From Brevibacterium sp. RIT 803 (GTDB lineage Bacteria; Actinomycetota; Actinomycetes; Actinomycetales; Brevibacteriaceae), in contig NZ_JAFEMW010000003.1 in the NCBI RefSeq assembly GCF_016892625.1, positions 496,001 through 560,000 of the forward strand: 64,000 nt of DNA, given 5' to 3'. A program made the translations under genes and the position numbers. Positions 26,120 to 35,128 of this stretch are shown here, piece after piece (position 1 is the stretch's first letter; each line of letters opens with the position of its first letter). The notes under the pieces are model-generated. The model saw only the letters and a program-made list of their open reading frames with translations, was not told the origin of the DNA and did not search any database.

Positions 26120-28096
26120 ATGACCACGATCGCTTCTGCGAAAACCGCAACCACTCTCGACCCGGTCACCTTCGAGGTACTCAAGAACGCCTTCGCTACC
26201 AGCGTCGACCTGATGAGCGAGCAGATTCTTCGCACCTGCTACTCCTTCGTCATCTATTCGCGTGACTTCTCATCGGCCCTGTGTGACAAGTACGGCAACA
26301 CGGTGATGCAGGGCAGCGCGGACATCGCAGTCCACGTCGGCACCCTTCACTTCCAGTGCAAGGCAGTGATGGAGGAATTCGGCGACGACATCCACCCGGG
26401 CGACGTCTTCCTCATCAATGACCCCTATCGAGGCGGCACCCACTTCAACGATGTCAGCTTCATCCGCCCCATCTTCGCCGAGGACGAGATCATCGGGTTC
26501 GCTCAGAACAAGGGACATTGGGCCGACATCGGCGGGTCTGTGCCCGGCTCCTTCGACGTCTCTGCCAGTGAACACTTCGGGGAGGGATTGCGAATCACTC
26601 CCCTGCGAGTGTGGCACAAGGGCCGATTCCTCCATGATGTGGCTCAGCTGCTCGTATCGAACACACGGGCTCCTGATCAGGCACTCGGCGATCTCAACGC
26701 CCAGGCCGAGGCCACTGCGGTGTGCGAACGCGAAGTGCTCCGTCTTGTGGACAAGTACTCGAAGGACACAGTTCTCGATGCGATGCAGGAAACGCAGGAC
26801 TACGTCTGCCGGACTGTGCTCGCCAGCCTCGGCGACCTTCCGCACGGAGAATGGGAGACGGTCGACTACCTCGATGGCGACCCTGCCAAGGGAGAGGGGC
26901 TCATACCGATTCGCGTCAAGCTCACCCTTGATGGCGAGGGCATCCACTACGACCTGACCGGAGCCGCCGAGGCGGTCTCAATCTTCCTCAATTCCGGATA
27001 CGGAACCACCTATTCGGCAATCTATGCCGGAACGAAGACCTTCTTCCCCGACGTCCCACTCAATTCCGGGTTCTACGAGGCCGTCACGGCAGAAATCGGC
27101 GAGGAGGGCACTGTCGTCAACGCTGGTTGGCCGCACGCGGTGACCGGATTCTGTTCGGGCCCCTACGAGAAGGTGATGAACGCTATCTTCGAACTGTGGT
27201 CCCACATCATGCCTGAACGGGCCATGGCTTGTGCCTTCAACCTCGAATATCTCCTGGTGGGAGGCCATGATGGGCGAACAAAGTCGAAGCCGTATTTCAT
27301 GTGGTACGACTGGATGGCAGGCGGCTGGGGAGGACGGTCCACGAAGGACGGCTCATCGGCGACCTCGCCGGTGTTTGGTACCGGGCTTGCGGTGCAACCG
27401 GTCGAAGGGCAGGAACGTCTGACTCCCGTCATCACCACACAGCATTCGATCAACATGGACTCAGGTGGGCCTGGAAGGTTTCGCGGAGGCTGCGGCGTCA
27501 ATAAGGGCGGGATCCTCACCGATGCTGCCGGTGCTGTGATGAGTTACTGCTGCGACCGCGGTCGCTCCACCACTTGGGGCATCAACGGCGGGCTCCCATC
27601 GATCCCGCACGGTGTGTGGCTCAATCCCTCTTCGGACGATTCGAAATACCTGGGCGCAACGTTCTCGAACGTCTCCATCAGTCCTGGCGACACGTTCGAG
27701 AGGCCGAGCGCCGGTGGCGGTGGCTTCGGGGATCCACTTGAACGCACCACCGCCGAGGTGCTCGAAGACGTCATCGATGGCTACGTCTCCGTCGACCGAG
27801 CTGCCAAGGACTACGGTGTCGTGATCACCGAGATCGATGCTGAACTCGATGAATACGAAGTCGACGAGGTCGCGACGACGAAGATGCGTGCACAGATCCG
27901 ATCCGAGCGCGCGTCGTGGCTGGCTGCAGATCCCGCCGAGGTGGCCCGCCGTTACTGCGCCGGAGACATCACTGTCCACGACGTCGTCCGGAAGTTCGGA
28001 GTCGTCCTCGACTGGGGAACTGGCGAACTGCTGGAGAAGTCGACCGGCCAGTTCCGTGACAGTATGCGGAAACGTTCGGCAGCACACTGGAAGTGA
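26120..28096 (+). CDS. Hydantoinase/oxoprolinase family protein, subunit B
   Basis: 658 residues, a little longer than common HyuB (about 520-600). Typical motifs: FEVLKNAFATSVDLMSEQILRTCYS at the start, NDPYRGGTHFNDVSFIRPIF, HWADIGGSVPGS, GGPGRFRGGCGV and the C-terminal PSAGGGGFGDPLERT. It forms the hydrolase (or carboxylase) together with subunit A. The start ATG 26120 follows GAGGAGAAAAC. A long hairpin lies after the stop at 28155-28188. Confidence 0.92.
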   Translation: MTTIASAKTATTLDPVTFEVLKNAFATSVDLMSEQILRTCYSFVIYSRDFSSALCDKYGNTVMQGSADIAVHVGTLHFQCKAVMEEFGDDIHPGDVFLINDPYRGGTHFNDVSFIRPIFAEDEIIGFAQNKGHWADIGGSVPGSFDVSASEHFGEGLRITPLRVWHKGRFLHDVAQLLVSNTRAPDQALGDLNAQAEATAVCEREVLRLVDKYSKDTVLDAMQETQDYVCRTVLASLGDLPHGEWETVDYLDGDPAKGEGLIPIRVKLTLDGEGIHYDLTGAAEAVSIFLNSGYGTTYSAIYAGTKTFFPDVPLNSGFYEAVTAEIGEEGTVVNAGWPHAVTGFCSGPYEKVMNAIFELWSHIMPERAMACAFNLEYLLVGGHDGRTKSKPYFMWYDWMAGGWGGRSTKDGSSATSPVFGTGLAVQPVEGQERLTPVITTQHSINMDSGGPGRFRGGCGVNKGGILTDAAGAVMSYCCDRGRSTTWGINGGLPSIPHGVWLNPSSDDSKYLGATFSNVSISPGDTFERPSAGGGGFGDPLERTTAEVLEDVIDGYVSVDRAAKDYGVVITEIDAELDEYEVDEVATTKMRAQIRSERASWLAADPAEVARRYCAGDITVHDVVRKFGVVLDWGTGELLEKSTGQFRDSMRKRSAAHWK

Positions 28097-28154
28097 GCCA
28101 CTCCGGGTCGAGTTCACTAGGGTTGTACTTCAAGGTCGCCTGAACGTCAGACAA

Positions 28155-28188
28155 GCATCCCGCGGCACTGCGAAGTGTCGCGGGATGC
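28155..28188. terminator. Hairpin between convergent hyu genes and the response regulator
   Basis: GCATCCCGCG (28155-28164) pairs perfectly with 28179-28188 and the stem extends four more pairs, one G-U, around the loop TGCGAA. No T-run follows on either side. It sits between two convergent units and probably ends or protects both transcripts. Confidence 0.6.
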
Positions 28189-28251
28189 GCTCTGCGTACC
28201 TTGGTCGATTTCGGGAGAACCCTTCCGCCAACAATCTGTGAAGGAATCCCG

Positions 28252-28875
28252 CTACGAGTCATCCTCATGTGCAAAGAGCTCACGCCTATTGCGCAGACCC
28301 AACTTCTGAAACGCATTGGATACGTGAGACTTCACAGTAGTGACACTGATATAGAGTTCGCGAGCTATCTCGGCATTGCTGAATCGCTGCAGCACGAAAC
28401 CAACAACTTCCGATTCACGTTTGGTGAGCAATGAAGAATTGATCCGGTCATCGAGGTCACGCGCTGTGGTATCAGAATCCAGTCCAGTGATCCACACCTT
28501 TTTGCCTACCGCTGTCGACCTGATGGTCTCCAGCAGGCTTGCTTGGGATTGATTCTTCGTAAGAAAGCTGTCGGCACCGGATAGAAATGCGAGAGTCGCG
28601 TCGCTCGGAGACGTGAACGAGGTGTACATCAGCACCTTCGTCGCCCGTGGCATCGCCTTGATCTCACGGCAGATCTCGAGCCCCTTGTTCTCTCCTTCGA
28701 AGCGAAGGGGAATAATCACGAGATCGACCGCTAGCGTCGACAACTGCTCGAAGACTTCTTCAGTCCGGGCGGCCTGTCCGGCAACACTCATATCTTCTTG
28801 AGCCGAAACAACGGTAGTCAGACCAAGGCTGACGATGGGGTGGTCTTCGACAATCAGCACCGCAATGCTCGTCAT
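28252..28875 (-). CDS. LuxR-type response regulator lacking the phospho-acceptor Asp
   Basis: 207 residues. The receiver fold is recognisable (VLIVEDHPIVSLGL with E10/D11, K107 in FLTKNQ), but at the phosphorylation site the sequence is DLVIIPLRFEGENKG: proline 56 stands where the aspartate should be. The LuxR domain is intact (LTKRESEVVGFVLQRFSNAEIARELYISVTTVKSHVSNAFQKLG). It is therefore an atypical regulator, probably controlled by ligand, protein contact or expression level. It has no partner kinase here and is 19 bases downstream of the formamidase gene in the same direction. Confidence 0.9.
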   Translation of the reverse strand: MTSIAVLIVEDHPIVSLGLTTVVSAQEDMSVAGQAARTEEVFEQLSTLAVDLVIIPLRFEGENKGLEICREIKAMPRATKVLMYTSFTSPSDATLAFLSGADSFLTKNQSQASLLETIRSTAVGKKVWITGLDSDTTARDLDDRINSSLLTKRESEVVGFVLQRFSNAEIARELYISVTTVKSHVSNAFQKLGLRNRRELFAHEDDS

Positions 28876-28894
28876 TCCTGGCTGTCCGTTCTAC

Positions 28895-29782
28895 TCACCC
28901 GACTTCCTTTGGGCACCACTCCGACGGAATGGTGATGCGTGCAGTGCGAAGTGGATTGACCAGTTGGCTGATTTCGGCGTTGGAGACAATGCTGGTCAAA
29001 CGATAGGCATCATCCCAATCCAGGTCATGCCACAGCCGCATGAGGTCAACCGCTTCTTCGAAACCCGTCCGAACGGCTTCGTGTATGTCCTCTGCACTGG
29101 AGAGCACACTCATTCCTGCAGAATGGATCACCACAGGCAGATGTCCTTCGTGGTCGACTTTACGGATGCTCAGTTGGATCTCCCCCGAGATCTCGATGCC
29201 AGTTCCGCCGAGTTCTCCATCACCTTGTGCTGCATGCAGATCACCGGCAGACACAAGGCCCCCGTCATGCTGCGCCTGAAGCAGAAGCCCGCTGCCGGGC
29301 CTCAACGTACGAGTATCGAGATTGCCACCGTGGACTCCAGGCAACTCGGTATTGATCTCTCCGACCCGAGGCGCAACACCGAGGACGCCGACCATTGGTG
29401 CAATTTCCACCGCCAGTGTGTCCGTGATCCACGCCCGCCCATCATCAACAGGCACGATCCGTGAGCTGGCCTGTTCGATCTTGTCGCCCAGAATGCCCAA
29501 CCCCGGGGACAGAGCCATGACGCCCCATCGACCGACACTCACACGTTCGATTTCGATCAAGATCCAGTCGCCGGCCTGAACTCCCTCAACCGCGACAGGA
29601 CCTGTCGCGCGATTGAACTTGGCCATGTCGACATCCGGCCGCAGAACCCGCTCCGAATCGATCTGTCCTGCATAGCAGTCAAATGTCTCCAGAACAAAGG
29701 ATTCGCCAGTCGCAACCGTTGCCACCACATTGTTGATGCCCGATAACGCCGACGATGATTCTGTGTTTGGAATCCTCAGCAT
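28895..29782 (-). CDS. Acetamidase/formamidase family amidohydrolase
   Basis: 295 residues from ATG 29782, which overlaps the permease stop (ATGA); a start 40 codons earlier would lie inside the permease. FmdA/AmdA-type features: ETFDCYAGQI, the PVAVEGVQAGDWILIEI barrel, LPGVHGGNLDTRTLRPGSGLLL and GDLHAAQGDGELGGTGIE with metal-binding His/Asp/Glu. These zinc enzymes release ammonia from formamide or short amides. With the permease upstream and hyu genes nearby it may handle an amide produced from an imported amino-acid-like compound. Confidence 0.9.
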   Translation of the reverse strand: MLRIPNTESSSALSGINNVVATVATGESFVLETFDCYAGQIDSERVLRPDVDMAKFNRATGPVAVEGVQAGDWILIEIERVSVGRWGVMALSPGLGILGDKIEQASSRIVPVDDGRAWITDTLAVEIAPMVGVLGVAPRVGEINTELPGVHGGNLDTRTLRPGSGLLLQAQHDGGLVSAGDLHAAQGDGELGGTGIEISGEIQLSIRKVDHEGHLPVVIHSAGMSVLSSAEDIHEAVRTGFEEAVDLMRLWHDLDWDDAYRLTSIVSNAEISQLVNPLRTARITIPSEWCPKEVG

Positions 29783-31017
29783 CAGGCCCACCCATCGGGA
29801 ATCAGACCGACCGCATTCAACAGTGAGTAGATGAATGCCAAACCGAAGACGATGATGAGCAGCGCCTGTATCAGCGGATGTGCGATCCACCCGGCTGTCC
29901 ATGCGGGCTCCTGGTCACCGAATCTGCGTGCACGATGCAACATGAGCACGGGAACTACGGACATGATGGCTCCGGCGAACCCTCCCGCATAACCAAGCGC
30001 CGCAACGAATCCGGTGAGATGGAATACACCGATCAGAAACGGTGGGATCGCGACAAGAGCCAATGCGGCGATGCGGTACCCGTTGGCGTTCTCCGCCGGC
30101 CATTTGAAACGGTCGAAGATGTTCGTCATCAAGGTCAGAGCGATTGCCCAGAATGACGTCATCATCGCCAACAGAGCGAAGACGTTTGAGAGCACATAGG
30201 CAACCTGCCCCAGACTCTGGCCCCACCCGATTGTGACCACTTCGGTGATGCTGTCTGGTCCCAGCATTCCCAGTGCCGCCAATGGAACGATCGCCAGAAG
30301 GAATCCTGTGATCCCCATGCCGACGATGACTGCTCGTGGAAGACCCTGCGGATTCGTCTCAGCCAAGCCACGCGCCAATTCCGGAACAGTGTACTGAGCG
30401 ATGAACGAGAACACCGCCAGGTTCACGATCGGAATGATGAAGAAGGGGTGCACATATGTCAGATGCTCGAGGTGGATCCCCGGCCCGATGAACGTCCAGG
30501 CACACAAGAAGAGGATCAGCGCTATCATCGCGATCGACAGCCCCTGCTCAGATCGCCCCGTCGCCTTGAGCCCGAACCATACGACAACGAGACCCGGGAT
30601 GAAGAACAGGAAGCTGCCGACGGTTACCGGTATCCCCAGAAGGTCGGCGAGAACATTGCCGCTGCCCGAGGTATAGGCGATGAGCGCACCCAAACCGTTG
30701 ATCACGACACCGGCGAAGATCAGCCAGGATCCGGCCTGCCCAAGATACTTCTCTGCCAGCCCTGACAGTTGCAGCGGTTCTTTCGTGCGCAGGGCGATCT
30801 CTGCCACGTAGAGCATCGAGGCCGTGGTCAAGAAGCCTGCCACCAGGAGGGCCACAAGAAGGGCGAAGAACCCGCCGTTCTTCGCCCCGTACGGAAGGCT
30901 GAGAATTCCCGCACCGATATTCGCGCCGACGATGATTGAGACACCCTGCCAAAAGGTGATCGTTTCGCTCTTGCGAATATTCACATTCTGTCTGGGTTGG
31001 TCAAACGTCTCACTCAT
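29782..31017 (-). CDS. HAAAP-type aromatic/hydroxy amino acid permease
   Basis: 411 residues from ATG 31017 (GGAGGA upstream). About eleven membrane helices, starting KSETITFWQGVSIIVGANIGAGILSLPYGAKNGG, the glycine-rich helix 1 of the Mtr/TnaB/SdaC (hydroxy and aromatic amino acid permease) group. It co-transports an amino acid with protons or sodium. It is the first gene of a leftward, coupled operon with the formamidase and the atypical regulator, so its cargo may be an amide or N-formyl or N-carbamoyl amino acid; this is inference from context. Confidence 0.85.
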   Translation of the reverse strand: MSETFDQPRQNVNIRKSETITFWQGVSIIVGANIGAGILSLPYGAKNGGFFALLVALLVAGFLTTASMLYVAEIALRTKEPLQLSGLAEKYLGQAGSWLIFAGVVINGLGALIAYTSGSGNVLADLLGIPVTVGSFLFFIPGLVVVWFGLKATGRSEQGLSIAMIALILFLCAWTFIGPGIHLEHLTYVHPFFIIPIVNLAVFSFIAQYTVPELARGLAETNPQGLPRAVIVGMGITGFLLAIVPLAALGMLGPDSITEVVTIGWGQSLGQVAYVLSNVFALLAMMTSFWAIALTLMTNIFDRFKWPAENANGYRIAALALVAIPPFLIGVFHLTGFVAALGYAGGFAGAIMSVVPVLMLHRARRFGDQEPAWTAGWIAHPLIQALLIIVFGLAFIYSLLNAVGLIPDGWA

Positions 31018-31251
31018 TACCAAGCTCCTCCGGCGGTCCGATTCAGGGCGAGAGATCACGCCGAGGTGACGGTGCTCTCCGCAGCTTTCTGCTCATCAGG
31101 GTCAAGCATCGTTGCTTTATCAGTTCTCCACTCTATGTGTTCGACGCCACGTCCTTCTTCCTACCTGAGGGAGGAGATTGAGTTCACGAGTAACTGGGGT
31201 GAAGAACCCGGCACCTCCAACTTTTCGTACCCCCTGGTCGAATCCGGACAA

Positions 31252-31263
31252 ATCCTATAGGAT
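31252..31263. promoter_or_regulatory. 12-bp palindrome, likely GntR operator of the kinase operon
   Basis: ATCCTATAGGAT is a perfect palindrome 33 bases before the GTG start of the DAK-type kinase, with a further half-site ATAGGAAT at 31271. The position, over the likely promoter, and the symmetric A/T-rich form fit a FadR/FCD-type GntR repressor such as the one encoded inside the operon (34355-35128). Confidence 0.55.
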
Positions 31264-31296
31264 CTATGAAATAGGAATCAGTTCGAAGGGGAACTC

Positions 31297-33081
31297 GTGA
31301 CCCGATTATTCAATGACCCGAATGACTTCGTCTCCGACATGTCGCGTGGTTTTGCGCTCGCCTCGTCCCGCTGGGTGCGAGCCGTCAACGGCGGAGTCGT
31401 GCGTTCCACCGCAGCAGATGAGCCGACGGTCTCGCTCGTCATCGGAGGCGGCAGCGGCCACTTCCCTGCCTTCTCTGGACTCGTCGGCCCAGGACTGGCC
31501 CACGGCACCGCAATGGGCAACGTCTTCGCTTCGCCGTCGACGAAGCAGATCATGTCCGTGGCCCGCGCCTGCGACCAAGGCCGGGGCGTCCTCTTCAGCT
31601 ACGGCAACTACGCCGGAGACGTCCTCAACTTCGACCAGGCCCAGGAACAGCTGCGGGCCGAAGGCATCGATGCGCGCACGGTCGTCGTCACCGACGACAT
31701 CTTCAGCGCCCCCAGCGGAGAGATCGAGAAACGTCGCGGCATCGCCGGTGACCTCGTCGTCTTCAAGGTCGCCGGGGCTGCCGCCGAGGCGGGCCTCGAT
31801 ATCGCCGACGTCGAACGATTGGCATCCTCGGCGAACGATCGCACCCGATCGATCGGAGTCGCGTTCTCCGGCTGCACCCTTCCCGGGGCCGATGAGCCTC
31901 TGTTCACAGTGCCAGACGGGCAGATGGCCATCGGGTTGGGTATCCATGGAGAACCAGGAATCGACGAGGTCCCCCTCCCCAGCGCAATCCAGCTGGCTGA
32001 GCTTCTCGTCTCACGACTCCTCGCCGAGGCACCCGATCGGTCGACACGAGTGGTTCCCATCCTCAACGGCCTGGGAACGGTCAAATACGAAGAGCTCTAC
32101 CTTCTCTACGGGCTCATCGACCCCCTGCTGCGCACTGCCGGCTACGAGCTTGTCGATCCGGAGGTCGGAGAATTCTGCACGAGCTTCGACATGGCTGGCC
32201 TCTCACTGACTCTCCTGTGGCTTGACGACGAACTCGAACCGCTGTGGGCCGCCCCCTGCTCATCGGCCGCGTTCACCCGCGGGGAGCTCGGGACCGCGCA
32301 TCTGCCGACAGGCCTCGCCGGACAGGAGCGCCCACAGGAACAGGTGAACACCGCAGCACCGGCTCCCGCCTCGAAGGCTTCACAGCAGCTGGGCAGAGAA
32401 GCCTCCGCCGCCATCACGCGAATCGCCGCAGTCCTCGATGACGCTGCCGGTGAACTCGGTCGCCTGGACAGCGTTGCCGGAGACGGCGACCACGGAATCG
32501 GGATGCAGCGCGGATCGAAGGCGGCAGCACGCGCCGCAGCTGACGCAACGGCCGCCGGCCGCGGTGCCGAGGCGGTGCTGGCCTCGGCCGGTGAAGCCTG
32601 GGCCGACGTCGGAGGAGGCACCTCCGGAGCGATTTGGGGGCGGATCATCGGCACACTTGCGGAAGGGTTCGCCGACGACTCCCACCCAACCCCCGCTTCG
32701 ATGACTGCTGCCATCGATGCCGCAGTCGATGAGGTTCGCATGTTCGGCGGAGTCGAGGTCGGCGAGAAGACACTTCTCGATGCACTCGTCCCCTTCGCCA
32801 CCGAGTTCTCCCGTACCGTCAGCTCCTCGGGCGACGACTCCTCGCCGCTGGTTCTCGCCCGGGCGACCACGTGTGCCGCGCACGCAGCGACTCAAGCGGC
32901 CCAATCCACTGCAGACCTCGTCGCGATGCGCGGCCGGGCCCGCTCCCACGGTGATCGCAGTGTGGGCACGCCGGATCCCGGCGCGATCTCCCTGGCGATG
33001 ATCGCCTCGGTGATCGCTGAACAGTTCACCTCCGACACACCCCTACCTACACCCACCGAACGAAAGGCAGCGCGATCATGA
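31297..33081 (+). CDS. DhaK-DhaL fusion kinase, probable L-erythrulose kinase
   Basis: 594 residues: an ATP-type dihydroxyacetone kinase with the K domain (MTRLFNDPNDFVSDMSRGFA, VIGGGSGHFPAFSG, the substrate-binding His in GIHGEPGIDE) and L domain (SVAGDGDHGIGMQRGS with Mg-binding aspartates, WADVGGGTSGAIWG). The start is GTG 31297 after GAAGGGGAA. In the actinobacterial tetritol pathways such fusions phosphorylate L- or D-erythrulose. The RpiB- and TIM-like isomerases directly downstream match that pathway, so L-erythrulose is more likely than dihydroxyacetone. It overlaps rpiB by ATGA. Confidence 0.88.
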   Translation: MTRLFNDPNDFVSDMSRGFALASSRWVRAVNGGVVRSTAADEPTVSLVIGGGSGHFPAFSGLVGPGLAHGTAMGNVFASPSTKQIMSVARACDQGRGVLFSYGNYAGDVLNFDQAQEQLRAEGIDARTVVVTDDIFSAPSGEIEKRRGIAGDLVVFKVAGAAAEAGLDIADVERLASSANDRTRSIGVAFSGCTLPGADEPLFTVPDGQMAIGLGIHGEPGIDEVPLPSAIQLAELLVSRLLAEAPDRSTRVVPILNGLGTVKYEELYLLYGLIDPLLRTAGYELVDPEVGEFCTSFDMAGLSLTLLWLDDELEPLWAAPCSSAAFTRGELGTAHLPTGLAGQERPQEQVNTAAPAPASKASQQLGREASAAITRIAAVLDDAAGELGRLDSVAGDGDHGIGMQRGSKAAARAAADATAAGRGAEAVLASAGEAWADVGGGTSGAIWGRIIGTLAEGFADDSHPTPASMTAAIDAAVDEVRMFGGVEVGEKTLLDALVPFATEFSRTVSSSGDDSSPLVLARATTCAAHAATQAAQSTADLVAMRGRARSHGDRSVGTPDPGAISLAMIASVIAEQFTSDTPLPTPTERKAARS

Positions 33082-33533
33082 CCCTGCGAGTGGTCGTCGG
33101 ATCCGACGACGCGGGATTCGACTACAAGGAGATCATCAAGTCCGACCTCGGAGATGACGCACGCATCACCTCGGTGGTCGACGTCGGAGTCGACTCCGAG
33201 TCGCACACCTTCTATCCCTCCATCGCGACCACCGCAGCTGAGATGGTCGCCCGAGGTGACGCCGATCGCGCGATACTCATCTGCGGCACCGGGCTCGGTG
33301 TCGCGATCGCGGCGAACAAGGTCAAGGGCATCCGAGCCGCCACCGCACACGACTCGTTCAGCGTCGAACGCTCGGTCCTGTCCAACGACGCCCAGATCCT
33401 CTGCATGGGCCAACGCGTCATCGGCCTCGAACTCGCCCGTCGTCTGGCCCGGGAATGGATCGGCTACACCTTCGATCCGGCGAGCGCCTCCAATGACAAA
33501 GTGGCACAGATCAGCGCCTACGAGTCCCGCTGA
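33078..33533 (+). CDS. RpiB/LacB-family sugar-phosphate isomerase, probable D-erythrulose-4-phosphate isomerase
   Basis: 151 residues. RpiB fold with VVVGSDDAGFDYKE at the N-terminus, the catalytic cysteine in ILICGTGLGVAIAANKVKGIRAATAHD and the late CMGQRVIGLELARRLAREW. In characterised erythritol/threitol pathways this family converts D-erythrulose-4-P to D-erythrose-4-P. The start overlaps the kinase stop; the TIM-like isomerase follows three bases after its stop. Ribose-5-phosphate isomerase activity cannot be excluded from sequence. Confidence 0.85.
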   Translation: MTLRVVVGSDDAGFDYKEIIKSDLGDDARITSVVDVGVDSESHTFYPSIATTAAEMVARGDADRAILICGTGLGVAIAANKVKGIRAATAHDSFSVERSVLSNDAQILCMGQRVIGLELARRLAREWIGYTFDPASASNDKVAQISAYESR

Positions 33534-33536
33534 TCC

Positions 33537-34358
33537 ATGCCTGAGACCTCCTCGCTCGCACGCACTTCGCCACCGTCACCCGCTCTCCCGGACCGGCTCA
33601 TCGGTATCAGCCTGAAGATGTACATGTCCCACGCGCAGACAGTGGACTGGGCCCACAGGGTCACCGAACTCACGCACGCCCACCCGGCAGTCACCTCGGG
33701 GGCGGCAGGGCTGGTCCTCCTCCCCCAGTTTCCGTCGATCCCCGCTTGTCTCGACGTACCCGGGCCGCTGCAGATCGGAGCCCAGAACCTGTCCGCCGAG
33801 GATGCCGGTGCTTGGACAGGGGAAGTCTCCGGCGCGGTGCTTGCAGAACTCGGCTGCCGCTACGTCGAAGTGGGTCATGCCGAACGTCGTCGCCACTTCC
33901 ATGAGACCGATGACGTCGTCCGCGCGAAGATCGCCGCCGCACTGCGCCACCGATTGGTCCCGGTCCTGTGCGTGGGAGAGGAATCCGCCGGTACACCGGA
34001 ATCTGCCGCCGCCGAGGTGGTGGCCCAGATCCGCTCGGCCCTGCCCACAACGGCTGGTGACCTGCCACCCCGGACCGGCGTCGTCATCGCCTATGAGCCG
34101 ATCTGGGCGATCGGTGCGCAGCAGCCAGCCGCCCCGGACCACATCATCGCCGTCTGCGAAGCGGTGCATGCCCGCACTCGCACCCACTTTCCCAGTCTCG
34201 ACTTCCGCCTCATCTACGGTGGAAGCGCGGGACCCGGCCTCCTCACCCGCCTCGGCCCCAGCGTCGACGGACTCTTCCTCGGCCGCTTCGCCCATGATCC
34301 CGATTCAGTGCCGAGGATCCTCGATGAACTCGCCGATGTCATTATGCTGAAATCATGA
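33537..34358 (+). CDS. Triosephosphate-isomerase-like protein, probable L-erythrulose-1-phosphate isomerase
   Basis: 273 residues. A TIM homologue with the catalytic Lys in GISLKMYMSH (glycolytic TIM has NWKMN), His in VEVGHAERRRHFHETDD and Glu in IAYEPIWAIG, plus the phosphate loop YGGSAGPGLL. The changed N-terminal motif and operon context match the LerI/EryH group, which isomerises L-erythrulose-1-P to D-erythrulose-4-P, and not the glycolytic enzyme. Its stop overlaps the start of the gntR gene (ATGA). Confidence 0.85.
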   Translation: MPETSSLARTSPPSPALPDRLIGISLKMYMSHAQTVDWAHRVTELTHAHPAVTSGAAGLVLLPQFPSIPACLDVPGPLQIGAQNLSAEDAGAWTGEVSGAVLAELGCRYVEVGHAERRRHFHETDDVVRAKIAAALRHRLVPVLCVGEESAGTPESAAAEVVAQIRSALPTTAGDLPPRTGVVIAYEPIWAIGAQQPAAPDHIIAVCEAVHARTRTHFPSLDFRLIYGGSAGPGLLTRLGPSVDGLFLGRFAHDPDSVPRILDELADVIMLKS

Positions 34359-35128
34359 ATGCACAGCCTCCGATCCCCCGCGCAGACATCGAACGCCGCG
34401 GACTCCGCGACCTCGTCTACGAACACATCCTCGAAATCCTCCTCACCGGAGAGATCTCCCCAGGCGAAAGAGTGTCCATCGACGGATTGGCCAGACAGCT
34501 CAATGTCTCTCCCACCCCCGTGCGTGAAGCCCTCGTCGACCTCGAACGCACCGGCCTCGTCGTCCGCGAGGCCCTGCGCGGCTACCGCGTCTCACCTCCT
34601 CTGGAACGCGGACAGCTGCAAGAACTCTTCATCGCTCGAGAAACGGTGGAGACCACGGCGACACGACTGGCCACACCGGCCGATGACGAGCTGCTCAGAG
34701 CATTGGCGGACGCCCATGCCGAGCATGAGAAGGCCGGTGACCGGGTGCGGGAGACGACGGAGCAGAGCAACAAGGCGACAGACACTCCCGAAGAGGCGCG
34801 CCGGATCCAGGTGAGCGCAGCTCAGGAGTACTTCGCCCGCGACCGGGACTTCCACGACAGGATCCTCGAGCACTGCGGCAACCGCTACCTCGTCAAGATG
34901 TCGCAGGACTTGGGGGCACAGGTTCACCGCCTGCGGCAGGCCCTGCCCCACGGCATCACCGACGTCGCCGAAGCTCTGGCCGAACATCGCGCCATCATCG
35001 AGGCCTTCGCCTCACCGGACTCGACTGCACCGGAGGCGGCCATGCGCCACCACATCAGGATGGTCGCTCACCGCGCACTCGTCGAAGACCCTCAAACTCC
35101 CATCCAAGAGAACCACGAGGACCCATGA
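34355..35128 (+). CDS. GntR-family regulator, FadR/FCD subgroup
   Basis: 257 residues. The N-terminal winged helix (YEHILEILLTGEISPGERVSIDGLARQLNVSPTPVREALVDLERTGLV) is followed by an all-helical FCD effector domain (about residues 95-245; ARDRDFHDRILEHCGNRYLVKM, EHRAIIEAF, MRHHIRM) with the His residues that bind a metal and a carboxylate or sugar acid. It is embedded in the operon with ATGA overlaps on both sides, so it is probably an autoregulated repressor; 31252-31263 is its candidate operator. Confidence 0.9.
   Translation: MNAQPPIPRADIERRGLRDLVYEHILEILLTGEISPGERVSIDGLARQLNVSPTPVREALVDLERTGLVVREALRGYRVSPPLERGQLQELFIARETVETTATRLATPADDELLRALADAHAEHEKAGDRVRETTEQSNKATDTPEEARRIQVSAAQEYFARDRDFHDRILEHCGNRYLVKMSQDLGAQVHRLRQALPHGITDVAEALAEHRAIIEAFASPDSTAPEAAMRHHIRMVAHRALVEDPQTPIQENHEDP

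Noticed and set aside
31297..34358. Glycerol/dihydroxyacetone dissimilation operon with glycolytic TIM
   Set aside because: No glycerol dehydrogenase or PTS subunits; the TIM has SLKMY in place of NWKMN and sits beside RpiB, which fits tetrulose phosphate metabolism better.
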